The position numbers and the translations under genes were made by a program. The notes below the pieces were generated by a model, which made no database searches, was not told the origin of the DNA, and saw only the letters and a program-made list of their open reading frames with translations. Below, piece after piece: positions 35,701-46,460 of a stretch of DNA of 64,000 nt; position 1 is the stretch's first letter, and each line of letters begins with the position of its first letter. The DNA is from Hofstenia miamia (taxonomy: Eukaryota > Xenacoelomorpha > Acoela). The stretch spans positions 1,405,320 through 1,469,319 of the forward strand of contig SCFE01000109.1 in NCBI GenBank assembly GCA_004352715.1, given 5' to 3'.

Positions 35701-37011
35701 AAATAAATAAACCTTTGCTTATGTTATTTTTTTCAAAATTTTCAGATTCTAATTATATCATAGTTAAAAAATATTAACCATTCATGTTAAGAAAATAAAA
35801 AAAATTGAAAAAGCTAAATTTCCCATTTGATACCTGACCAAACTATTACTTTATATTTCATCCAAAGTGGATACTTGAAACGTACACAACATTCTAGAAA
35901 TTGTATATAAATAATGTTTTAACACAAAATGTTTCACTTTTAAAAAGTTTTTTGAATTTTAAAATTTATTAAAGCTTATTCAAAAATTAAGAAACTATTG
36001 CTTTGCTTAAGAAAATATGCAAAGGGCTTGCAATTAATTTCAATATCTAAATTATTATTTTTTAATAGTTTTTGAAAATTACACACCACATGGAGTTTAT
36101 TTAAAATAAAGTGAGCATAAAATATTTAGTCTGACTTGACTGAGACAAGTTATATAAACTATACTTACTGAGAGTGAAATATTTAAATGAAATTATATTA
36201 GATTATAGATATACGAGTGGAATATTTCATGAAATTGTGAAATACTAAATTGATTAATAAAATATGAATTTTTTATTAACGAATATTCCTTCACTCAAAT
36301 ATTGTCCACTAAAAGTTTTCACTTTGATGTGAATTATTTAAAAATTAACATTATGTATATTTTAAATATAAAATATTGCACTTATTGCAAATTTCCACAA
36401 TTCAATATTTACCAAACAAAACTGGTTAGATCTCATTTTTTTAAAGTTATTTTATTCACTTAAAGTTCTTTAATTCATTGCTTAAAATTTTAGTGAAATC
36501 CACACACTTGAATATCATATATGATAATTTTTACTTACATCTCATCAAGCACATATTTTCTCAAGAAANNNNNNNNNNNNNNNNNNNNNATAAAATATTG
36601 CACTTATTGCAAATTTCCACAATTCAATATTTACCAAACAAAACTGGTTAGATCTCATTTTTTTAAAGTTATTTTATTCACTTAAAGTTCTTTAATTCAT
36701 TGCTTAAAATTTTAGTGAAATCCACACACTTGAATATCATATATGATAATTTTTACTTACATCTCATCAAGCACATATTTTCTCAAGAAATAAATTAAGG
36801 AATTTCATAAACCTAACCTACTTTAAATATAAAATCTTAATACATTTTTTAGGTATACTATCCAAAGAAATGTGTCGCAAGAACAATTTTTGATTTAATT
36901 GATGTTGTAGTATACAACACAAACTTTCTAATTCATCCAATTCTTTATTTCATTCTCAACCCGAATTTCCGCATCCGAATAAAGAATTTATTTGTTAGAA
37001 TAAATAATTAA
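28357..37011 (+). CDS. Divergent class A-like seven-transmembrane receptor, paralogue 2
   Basis: Exons: 28357-28755, 28950-29214, 32352-32449, 36853-37011 (stop TAA 37009-37011), 306 visible residues. Exon order, phases and junction residues match paralogue 1 (LLPQ|VIIPAVITA; a split Gly codon before LLGKLDPSSKAMFSVNILVA). Cys9, Tyr13, Gly24 and Asn28 fall at the same distance from the opening acceptor as in paralogue 1. TM2 has LAILD; TM3 ends ACQRLLYVWKP; TM7 is IHPILYFILNPNFR, followed by RIKNLF. A Cys (PKKC) precedes TM7. The second long intron (29215-32351) carries a duplicated block and the next (32450-36852) a mariner-like element; both contain N gaps. The first ATG in frame is 28375, but an upstream exon is likely. 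The frame is intact throughout. Confidence 0.9.
28790..28834. repeat. (TA)n tract just after a receptor 2 donor site
   Basis: A TA array lies in the first visible intron, 36 bases after the GTAAGT donor. Confidence 0.9.
29215..30388. other. Receptor 2 intron, AT-rich
   Basis: No second gene or recognisable element is present. Short - strand frames at 29240-29783 lack domains. Confidence 0.5.
30389..31663. repeat. Interleaved duplicated blocks A-B-A-C-B in a receptor 2 intron
   Basis: Block A (30389-30493) recurs at 30890-30994 with one visible base change. Block B (30495-30892) recurs at 31266-31663 with a small change in its TA tract. C (30995-31265) is single copy. A lone N at 30494 sits exactly on the first A/B junction, so assembly merging of haplotypes is a strong alternative to a true duplication. 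Confidence 0.85.
31664..32108. other. Receptor 2 intron remainder
   Basis: A GC-richer patch at 31738-31835 is unassigned. The stretch ends in a (TA)n tract at the gap. Confidence 0.4.
32109..32268. other. Assembly gap (160 N) in a (TA)n tract
   Basis: TA sequence lies on the left, and AT repeats follow on the right up to 32306. The gap precedes receptor 2 exon 32352-32449 by fewer than 100 bases. Confidence 0.95.
32647..32749. repeat. Compound (TA)n tract at gap edge
   Basis: Two TA arrays are separated by a short T- and A-rich segment. Apparent IYIYIY-type translations are artefacts. Confidence 0.9.
32750..33244. other. Assembly gap (495 N)
   Basis: It hides most of the transposon whose 5' end lies at 33245-33680. 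Confidence 0.95.
33245..33680 (-). mobile_element. Tc1/mariner-IS630-type transposon, 5' end with transposase start
   Basis: On the - strand, a frame opens at 33381 with MSIEKRVRVAIWYNETKSLV followed by EAQRRFHAPFGKNKEAPSRS and SILRF. This is the N-terminal helix-turn-helix (DUF4817-like) of IS630/mariner-related transposases common in arthropods and other invertebrates. It enters the gap after about 45 codons. The outer end at 33661-33680, TTTTTTGGGACACCTTGTA on the + strand, matches the GGGACACC-type terminus of such elements and adjoins TA-rich DNA. The element lies inside a receptor 2 intron in the opposite orientation. Whether the transposase is intact cannot be seen because of the gap. 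Confidence 0.75.
33681..36367. other. Receptor 2 last intron, with a GC-richer block
   Basis: 34140-34900 is distinctly less AT-rich and looks transposon-derived (possibly a solo LTR or other non-coding element). No ends or frames could be defined. The remainder is AT-rich and featureless. Confidence 0.35.
36368..36790. repeat. 201-bp sequence repeated on both sides of a 21-N gap
   Basis: 36368-36568 and 36590-36790 appear identical, and the gap (36569-36589) lies between them. This is the signature of two overlapping contigs joined with a spacer, so the real intron is probably about 222 bases shorter. Confidence 0.9.
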
Positions 37012-37086
37012 CCTTCAAATATTTTTGAAATTCTATATTTATATATTTGTAATGCAATATTTATGGTGATCATTAGATAAATGTAA

Positions 37087-37092
37087 AATAAA
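37087..37092 (+). promoter_or_regulatory. AATAAA polyadenylation signal, receptor 2
   Basis: This canonical hexamer starts 76 bases after the receptor 2 stop codon. Confidence 0.55.
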
Positions 37093-38383
37093 ATAACTTT
37101 GGATTTGATTTGTTTTGATAAATAATACTTTAATATAATTTTCAGAACTTCAATTTTTGAGTAATTAAGAAACAAGAGCAGTATAATAGTTGCAATAAAT
37201 GTGTATAGTTATCTAGGTTAACAGTATCTTCAAAGAAAAACTTTACAGTTTGTGTTCTAAACTAAAGCTCGCCCAAGCACACAATTTCAGAAAGTGAAAT
37301 GATTTCGTTTTTGTAACATGAGGATTTTGATATATAAATAAATAACCATATTATGTCTGTTTACAACACCGTGCAAGCTAAAATATGCCTTTAACTTTGC
37401 TTCGTATCAGGTTTTGTTATTATTACAATGGCAAGCTAAACTTCCAAGCACACGAGTAGCTATTCAGGGATTCTCACCATTGCATTTACCGCCTGGCTGA
37501 GAGGCATTCTTCAAATCTACACTCGACATCAGCTTTAACCTCAGCTTTACCGCTCTGCCCTGTCTAGTGAAAGTGTGTCTTTAGGTTAATGATAGGCATA
37601 TGAGTTTTCTTCGTTTAGCTTACCTATCGATCGATTCACTTGATTATAAACCTCCGCATTCTAAATAGCTGGATAGCTAACCGTAGGCTAACACTTTCTA
37701 TTTTAGATCCAAATTCATTTGTCGGTAATAAACATTACAATTTTATTAAGCGTAAAAAAATGCCTACGAGCATATTATTACATGTGTTGGTAATTAGTAT
37801 AACTTCCAATCGATACTTACGTGACAGTATCGTCTTGTCACCCGAATAATTGGTCACATGTATCGTGGGCCATGTATCTTTATAATTATGGTTATTTATA
37901 TGTAAGGTCAATAAGAGGCGAAAGCGGCACGGTTGCGAACTTCCATTTATTACTCATAATAACAAGAGCAATCACATAGGGCGAGAACCGCTAGGAGCAC
38001 TACCACCACGTTTACTGAGCTAGTTTCTTTCTGACTCACTAACCATAGCATAGTATTGGAGATCGCTGCTGGTAACCACTTCATTCTTGATTGCATGGCA
38101 CCGCTTCAGGTTACGACCCTGATAAGATCCTCTGCTCCTAAAGAGAACTTGATTATAGTCTTCTAATGTCGCAATAAAGTTATTGCACAATTAGCTGAGC
38201 AGTAAGAGATAGTTGGAATCTACTCCTAGGTAGAAAATCCCTGTTGTACTCTACGAAGAGTGAAAGTAAAAGCTATTTTTGGTCAATTCATAGCAGTGTT
38301 GATTCTACAGTACAATGGCGCATTAATGGCTTACTGTATGAGAAAATCATTGCTAATTTATGCACTTATCTTTAGAATATAAA
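37093..38383. other. Intergenic region with a GC-richer unassigned block
   Basis: 37440-38240 is less AT-rich and lacks a long frame. It may be a decayed retroelement or LTR, but no ends were found. Confidence 0.35.
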
Positions 38384-38399
38384 CTACAGTATTTGCCAA

Positions 38400-38550
38400 A
38401 AAAATATCCCAATAGAGCACAAAGAGATCCATGTAGTGTTTAGGAGATCCCAATAAAGCACAAAAAGATCCTCATAGGGATTAGGAGATCCGAATAAGGC
38501 AAGAGGAGATCCAAATAAGGCAAACAAACATCCCAATTGTGCAAAGAAAT
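38400..38550. repeat. Degenerate minisatellite (GATCC-containing units)
   Basis: Units around AGGAGATCCNAATAAGGCA recur about six times with drift in length and sequence. The - strand translation shows LFALFGSP-like repeats, a by-product of the array rather than a protein. Confidence 0.7.
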
Positions 38551-39118
38551 ATTCAACATGTATCATTATGAAAAACACTATATACATTGAACAGATAAGC
38601 AAATTGGCAATTTTTGAGGATTACTTCGGTAAAAAAGGTGTGCACATTTTGTGCAAATGAAACATACACAAAGAAAAATGTGTTTTCCAGCAGCTGGTGC
38701 ACTTGAGAAAAAGCGGTATGATAGTATATGTAAAGTATATGAATACATTTACAGTAGTTATCTATGATTTATTATTCTCATGTTAAAAAAAATTGCACTC
38801 ATTATCAATCTTAATTTATAAAGTGTCTTTGATTTTTATTTGTTACAAAAACATTGAGATTTGAAGAAAAATATAATGAAAATGTTGCAGTTTTGTTACT
38901 TGCCAAATATCTAAACTATTGTACTTAACGTATCGCCTTCAAAATTAAAATATAGACAATTCAGATGAAGGGCTCTAACTTTTTGCCGATAAACTTGTGA
39001 TTAAAAATTTGAAATAAAGAACTGTTTTTGTAACAAAAATGTATTCAATTTTGTATAATAACTTTAAAAGCGATAGAACAATAATTCTAATCTTGGTATA
39101 TATATATATATATATATA
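38551..39118. other. AT-rich spacer ending in (TA)n
   Basis: No gene is recognised. Confidence 0.5.
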
Positions 39119-39497
39119 NNNNNNNNNNNNNNNNNNNNNNNNNNNNNNNNNNNNNNNNNNNNNNNNNNNNNNNNNNNNNNNNNNNNNNNNNNNNNNNNNN
39201 NNNNNNNNNNNNNNNNNNNNNNNNNNNNNNNNNNNNNNNNNNNNNNNNNNNNNNNNNNNNNNNNNNNNNNNNNNNNNNNNNNNNNNNNNNNNNNNNNNNN
39301 NNNNNNNNNNNNNNNNNNNNNNNNNNNNNNNNNNNNNNNNNNNNNNNNNNNNNNNNNNNNNNNNNNNNNNNNNNNNNNNNNNNNNNNNNNNNNNNNNNNN
39401 NNNNNNNNNNNNNNNNNNNNNNNNNNNNNNNNNNNNNNNNNNNNNNNNNNNNNNNNNNNNNNNNNNNNNNNNNNNNNNNNNNNNNNNNNNNNNNNNN
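39119..39497. other. Assembly gap (379 N) inside a (TA)n tract
   Basis: TA repeats lie on both sides. Confidence 0.95.
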
Positions 39498-39531
<34 letters not shown>

Positions 39532-40145
39532 AATGCTGTTACTATAAATATTAGCAATAATAAAATTGCGTTTCTTTATAATGACCCGTTATATATTTTT
39601 ATGCGAAGTTGGAATTCAAAGTATTCAATCGAATTTTACTGTTAAAATTAATGAAATATAGCTTTAAACTTTTAGTAGTAAAATCCTTGGTCTAAATACA
39701 ATTTGCACTAACTCATGTCAATATCAATGATTTGTAGGTAAAAGCTTTGGTTTTTGTAATATGACTATTAATTCTTCAATTAGAATCTCATTAGAATTAT
39801 CTAAGATTCTGGACAAAATCATAATTTCTATTTAATGTTGAGCATTGAATATCTGCACTCAACTTTGTTCATATATTCCAATTTGTCTGGATTTAAAATG
39901 TGTAAATGTTAACTGCTTATAGATGAAGTGTAGGCCGAAGAACTTTTGAGATATCAGGGATTCATATTATTGTCTATGCAGTTAATAAAGCAACTGAAAA
40001 AATAATGGCAAGAACAATAATTGCATATAAGATCAAATATATGAAGGCCGAACATTTATGTTGAATTAGTTCCCGTGCTTAATCTGACTGCAGAATTTAT
40101 CTATGAGTGATGCCTGATTATTATTTCTACATTGAAAAGTGTCTG
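39498..40145. other. AT-rich spacer
   Basis: Nothing is recognised after the TA tract (39498-39528). Confidence 0.5.
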
Positions 40146-40435
40146 CAGTATTGGAACGTTGCCGTCTTTTAAATTGTGCCGTGCCGTACTCGTACCCACA
40201 TTACATTATAATAATCTATTTGGATTTTCTAAGTCTATTAATAATTTGCACATTAAAATCATTGAAAGTTTTGTTTCTTGAACAATTTGTTAAGCTATTG
40301 GAAATTTTTGCCTCAAAAACATTTCATTCAACGGAAAATTAATAAATTTTCATGTCGTGCCGATCTCGTGGTTGACATTTTTTTCAATTTGCGTGGCGTG
40401 CTTGTGCCGAAATTCAGAGTACGGTTCAAACACTG
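40146..40435. mobile_element. 290-bp non-autonomous hAT-type element
   Basis: The left end CAGTATTGGAACGT and the inverted right end CAGTGTTTGAACCGT are matching hAT-style termini. Flanking 8-mers AGTGTCTG (40138-40145) and AGCGCCTG (40436-40443) agree at six of eight bases. GTGCCGTGCC and GTGGCGTGC blocks sit near the two ends. The 67-codon frame inside has no recognised domain. Confidence 0.65.
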
Positions 40436-42968
40436 AGCGCCTGTACAATTAGTGTTAACTTGGATTTCTAGTTCAAGGCTGATTGCAAAATTGGTGAAGC
40501 ACAACCTAGCATTATCAAAGACAGAATTATTTACTTTTTAACGAACAGTTGACTAAGCAATTATATTGTGTATTTTGTTGGACTTAGTAACAAATTTTCA
40601 ATTAATTGACTTCAAATGCTCAATTAATATTGTAATTAAAAATTGCTGATTTCTCTCATGGTCTAATATCAATTCCCGATAAAACCATAGTTAAGTATAG
40701 TAATGTGCTATGAAATTTGCTTGAGTTTGCATAACATCCTAATCACTTTGTGTTGAATAACTGTTTTAATCGTTGTAACTGAAAATGAAGAATATGAATA
40801 ACTATTACTCCTCAGTGTTTAATCCCTATTAGATAAGTTTACATCCGCAAACTTGGTGATGAAAAGCGGAAGCATTTAATTCAATCAAATATATCAAAAA
40901 AGAAGTTACGAAGCTTGGTCTTTCATTAAATTTAGTACATTTTGTGAAATGAGGTTTACTTAGCTTTAGTGCAACAAGTTAGCTTTTTGGATTTAAATAT
41001 AACTGCATTTATAGAAAAATAATTCCGTGTCACTTCCTGTTATCCAAAGCACAGAGTCCCTTGGAATCGACGAATTTATTAAAATAGAGTTTGAAATTTA
41101 TGATTCTTTTGGTTTTCATTTATTTTCAGATAACATAATCATTTTCGTTTTTTCAATGCAACATTTTACTTTTATGTTCTTTGTATTTTTAACATTTCTG
41201 TTTAATATAGGTTCGAGTTTTTCAGACAACTATCCGTAGTATAATTTTGACACAGAATACGAACAGAGAGAAGAAAATGAAAACCGAGCTTTCAATTTAT
41301 ACAAAAAGTAGTTGCCTAGAATGTTATAGAAACAATGCAGCATTCTTGGAACAAACGCAAAAATAGTTATCAAATTGAAGTGTAATTGCTTATTAGTGGA
41401 TTAACAAATTCACTTAATGAAAATATACTTTAGAAAGGTGTTTACTTAATATAACCAATTGTAGCAAGCTAAGAAAACAGCGGTTTTGAAGTGCGAAAAA
41501 CCCAAACCGACCTATTTTTGGTAACCGCCGAGCACTATTAGATAGACCCTTGAACTTAATCAATAGTCCCCATATTTTGTTTTTGCCGTGTTTGCCAATT
41601 ATAAGAATTTCTTATAATTTTAATTTTTTGAAGTTTTAAAATGTTTTGTAGAAATTCTGGTCTTCATCTTCAGCACGCTTCATGAGTTATTTATCTCGAA
41701 TTTGTTTGGGGTATTCATACTCTACTTAGCAATGAATAGTTAGTGTTGGATTCATTGTGGCAGTGATTTTCACTAGTTTTCATTAGGCTTAAAAATAATT
41801 TTTAGAATTACTCAAAAAAGCATTATGGCAAATGGAGTTTTAATAGATTCCGTGCAATCTAACTCAGTAGTACAATTTTGCATAAATGATTTTTATAATA
41901 ATTTTAATATTAAAATTTTAATAAATTATGACATACCTTTGAATTAAAAATTGTCTTCATATCAATTTTACATAAAGTACTAATTTAACAATGCGGTGCC
42001 TTTGACTTTATATTTTTGATTTTGCTCTCTATTTTGTCTTAGAATTTTTATATTGGATATTGTATAGAAAAAATTTCCGGCGATGTGTTAAATTCATTCA
42101 AAGATATTACACTCTCACTTCTTTGACATAAATTTGTTGTTACTTTTTATAACTGATGTGTAATCGTTAGTTTTATCAATTAGTAAAAGTTTTCCAAATC
42201 AAAAGAAACGTTATATTTACATTTGTGTTAGATACAACTTTTTTTGTTTTAAATATACATTAAATCAATTGCAATTTCCACATGTGAAACTTGTATTACT
42301 TTCCATGTTTTCTGTGGTAAAGACGTGGACTATGGAAGCACTTCCATGTTTTTTACAAGATTGTATCCCTGGAATAACATTTAGAGATTCAAAAAACGAT
42401 GCATTTTTTGAAACGTTCTAATGAGGTACAATCCATAGGCAACTTTTTACTCTAATTTTCTTATTTTGCTGTTTGCCTTTGATCTTGGTGAATACAAGTG
42501 TACATAATGGCCCTCTGTCAAAATTTGCCTGTCTTATTTAATATTTAATCATTTTTACTACTTAACGTGATTTTGCATGATATTGTCATACAATATTTTT
42601 AAGCAGATTTAACCTGTCCTGACCTGATAATCCTGATTATAACCTGACCAGCTTAACATCTCCTTAGACATTCCTACAAGCAACTGAAGTGAATTCAAAC
42701 TAAATTTTTTTTGCTATATCTTACTAAAGGGCTTCAGTTATTTATAAATATATATCATGAAAACAGTAATTAATGATATGGCAAATATCAGTCAAACCAA
42801 AATGTAAACAAAAATAGCGGCGTCACCTGACAACCAATTGTCATAACATGTCTCTTTTAGATATCTTAACAATGCAATATTTATTTATTGAAAATTTGTG
42901 TTTGACTTGAACTGTGACACAAGCATTCATAAACTTTGCTTATAAACTGCAGTGGTACAATTATTTCA
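40436..42968. other. AT-rich intergenic spacer
   Basis: A hAT-like terminus, read on the - strand as TAGTGCTCGGCGGTTACC, lies at 41523-41540 without a partner. Short frames (for example 41027-41239) have no recognised domain. Confidence 0.4.
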
Positions 42969-43261
42969 GCAAACGAATAACAATGGAGCCTGAGATAAAT
43001 ATCATTAGAGAGGTAGAGGATGAAGCAGGCAGCAAGACTAGTTGCTACATCGTTAATGGTGAATATCGAGAATACAACTCTCTCACAGTAAATGCTGAAT
43101 TCTAGAAGAAAATTTTCAAATTGAAAGTTTTTCAAGATGATACATTTATTAAAACTTATTCTCGCGTTGGAACTACACCCATGCAAACCATTCTCCTGAG
43201 CATGCTCTCTAGAAATTTTGCTTCCAATGAGTACTTGATATCATCTCCGTTTATCGTATGA
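42969..43261 (+). pseudogene. Possible small gene or pseudogene with one in-frame TAG
   Basis: After an acceptor-like TTATTTCAG (42960-42968), a + strand frame from ATG 42984 reads MEPEINIIREVEDEAGSKTS and continues with CYIVNGEYREYNSLTVNAEF to TAG at 43103. The same frame then stays open as KKIFKLKVFQDDTFIKTYSR and VGTTPMQTILLSMLSRNF, closing at TGA 43259. Its charged, less AT-biased composition looks like genuine protein. The second half faintly recalls a Ras-association or ubiquitin-like fold, but I cannot assign it. It may be an exon-derived pseudogene, or a retro-copy in which one Gln or other codon became TAG. No function is proposed. Confidence 0.35.
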
Positions 43262-46064
43262 AGAAATCTTGCAGTTTGACTAAATTGTAGTATACATAGT
43301 AAACCGCAAGATGGCGGAAAGTTATGCGTAGCTCAATACATGCGAATGGATTACTAAAAAGACATCTAGGAAAACATTTGAGCTTGTACGGATTTTATCA
43401 TATTTTTCTGCTGAGCAGTAACTGAAACTAATTTCAATTGCATTTAATTATGCCACATTTTTGTGAAACTTATTAATATGGAACCCCTGGAATGCTTTTA
43501 ATTTTTAAATATAGGGTATAAAAATGAGCATATGATATGAGAAGAGAAATTGAAATCGCATTTGTTAAATATAAACTTTACGTTCATCAAACATTTTATT
43601 TGCAAGTACAACGAATTATTAAAATATATAGCGACAATTTTGAAATTCGATTCCTTCTGACCATTTTAAAATGCCAATTATTATGTAAACGTTCTTCAAT
43701 TTTTTCATCAGATATTGAAAGCCAGAATGTTTGTACTATCCAAAATTATTGTATACAGTAACATGATAATAATGTTTCATGACATATAGTGACAATTTAA
43801 AATACTAAGAATTTGAGGATCTTCAAATTTTACTTTAGCTGGATGCTGGGTTAACAAAAAAGATGGAAATGGACAGTGCCGAGGGAAAAATTAACTACGG
43901 AACTGTAACATATGGTATCGGAATAATGTAGACCATCACGTGTTAAGTTCGGGATATCAGGTATCCACTTGTGCAGGTTAAAGCTGTGTGCAGCTCAAAC
44001 ACATGTCCCTAATCCATTGCCGCTTAAAGTGGATCTAATGTATTCAATGAATAATAACGAAATCATTTTCAACGTTCTACGTTGTAACTTCTAAAATATG
44101 GGTATCGTAACTTTGTTATCCCAAATTATAAATGTTATATTATTTAATGTAAAATGAATTTAAATAATTGTGTTTAATCTACATAAATTCTTTCAATTCT
44201 AGCATGCGGTTTACAGCAATATTTGAAGGCTTGTAACATTTTTGTGTGATATTCTGTACATATTTGCATGGAAAAGGCATTTTTTCCATTCTTTTTCAAA
44301 TAGAAACTGTTTCCTTAATATCATAGAGTCACTCATCCATTGACACATATAGTCATACATGTATTTGATCAAGGTAATATTACATTTATTACTACTACTT
44401 TTACCATACTCAACAAAATTGTTCTTTAAAACACTGAAGCTAAATCTTACCTAAATAACGTTTTTGATGAAAGTCATTAATTATTGAATCTATCAATGCA
44501 GAATTTGTCATGTTAAAAACAAAATCATGCCGCCATCTCTGACAACCAGTGCAATATAAACTAATCATTTGTTCATTTTCATTTTTTCTTCTATACAGTT
44601 TCTGGTAAATTGTACTCATTGAGATACATACAAAATATCAAGAACAGCGAAAATTTACCTTTACTCAAATATGGTCAAAGTGAAATGTTGCGAGATATAA
44701 TGTTAATTGATGAATTTTGCATGTTCTCCTATATATAGAGCGTCAATTTTTTTTCAAAGTTCCAACAATTTGTCAAAAAAATTATTTATAAGATGGCATG
44801 AAGCAAGCCAAATGTCTATATCAATGTTATAAACTTGATTTAGACATAGGCTGGCTTGTTGCAATGTGACTGTATTGAGAATATAAAAATTTCTTCATTT
44901 TATGCACTAATCAGTGTAATTTTCCGCATTTATGGTAATAGGTTAAGTGCAAAACCAGATTACTCATCATAAAACCAAATTACAAAATACATTTCATGAT
45001 GCCTCTTTTCAAACCAGGATGTATGTTAATATTTGAGTTAAACCGTCGACATAAATATCGTCCAGTTTTGCCAAGTTGTCAAAGATTTTATCTGATACTC
45101 CAAGTAATAATTTTCTATATCATTCACGGTGATTATGGGTCAACGCGTCTCCACAGTAGTTCAAAAATTCGACGGGTGAAGTTGCTCGGAACTCTTAGAC
45201 AGGTTGAGTGGCGGGCCATTCATTATTGTTAGGGAGAATGAACACTAACAGGTTTAATGAACAATTTAAGAAGTCAAATCCTTCAATCTTTCAAATTCTT
45301 CAAACTAGTAGATTCGAATCATACTTGTGTTTGATGCTTTTATGTTAAAGCATTTTTATGCATATTATACTAGAAATCTTTCTTTGATTGGCTTGAAGTA
45401 CGAATCATTGTTAGACATGCCAGGCCAGGTCACAGTTTAAAAATTGAATGAGCATTACTCTGAACATCGAAACATATTTCATGCTCAGTATTAAGATCGA
45501 AAATTACTAATCCAAATGAACTAACATCTTCAAAATGTCTTCAGTACTGAATCTTGAATCATGATTGGAAGAACCTCATCACCAACTTTTTCAACTATTT
45601 ATAAGCAACATTAGAGATTTGAAGGGAGAGGTTGCATTTATGCAATATAATATATAATTATGTGAAATTTTACAGTATTCTTAATATTTGTTTGATCAAA
45701 TAACTTGGGGTTATGAACTTATCCCATATGATGATAATCATAGAAATGAAGTTATTATTGTAAATAAAGCTGCTAAAAATGCTCTATTTAACATTATTAG
45801 GCATTTAGGTTGATATAAAAAGTCATGATTTTTTGTTGGATTACCGGAATTTACTGTCTTTCAGCAACATAAATTAAGGACTAATGGTAGTTACAGAAAT
45901 ACGTAGAACGGTTAAAGTGAAATTGATTTATAGGTAGCATATACTACAATACATTTAATAGAATTTTTAATATTTACATAAAACCTCATTTAACGTCGTA
46001 TATACTATTAAATTTCTTGAATATACAGTGGAATTTGTTGAATGCAACTTAACATGTGAGTCAG
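43262..46064. other. AT-rich intergenic spacer
   Basis: Frames at 43537-43761 and 44996-45232 were examined and show no recognised domain. No repeat structure was defined. Confidence 0.4.
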
Positions 46065-46460
46065 GCGGTTATGGGAGTTGAACCAACTCTGCAAGTCTCT
46101 TTACATTTTAGCCTTTTGAAAATGTCTATATGTCTGTGCTTCCTGTGCTATTATAGATAGAGAAATACTTAGACTAAATTTGAAGCAAAGTTACACATCC
46201 GTTCTCTTGCTATAGTACTTTGTCAACAATTTTTTAGAACTTTGATTATGCCGTACTGCGTTCTTACAAAAACTACTGTTTATTGTTCAAACCACTTCAT
46301 TTTATTCTGTTCTTAGGGAAAGTCCTTTGACTACCACACCAATTTTTCACTACTAATGGTCTGGTATGCTAGAAGGAAGATTATTTTAGTAACGTGCAAA
46401 GTTTTATTAAATAATCTTTATTAGAAAATTTTTTATTATGCCATCTAAATCAACCTCTTG
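46065..46460. repeat. Dispersed repeat related to 14234-14952
   Basis: The left part (GGGAGTTGAACCAACTCTGC, then TTTTGAAAATG) and the right part (AATAATCTTTATTAGAAAA, then ATCAACCTCTTGTGA) align with both ends of the repeat in the third visible intron of receptor 1. The middle differs or is deleted. Confidence 0.5.

Noticed and set aside
38384-38602. 72-codon - strand frame with LFALFGSP repeats
   Set aside because: It is explained by a degenerate minisatellite, and the repeats drift in length without respecting the frame.
39039-39557. Frames of about 160 codons around the gap
   Set aside because: They are N plus TA-repeat translation (IYIYIY).
44996-45232. 78-codon + strand frame
   Set aside because: It is slightly less AT-rich than its neighbours but has no recognisable motif or gene context.
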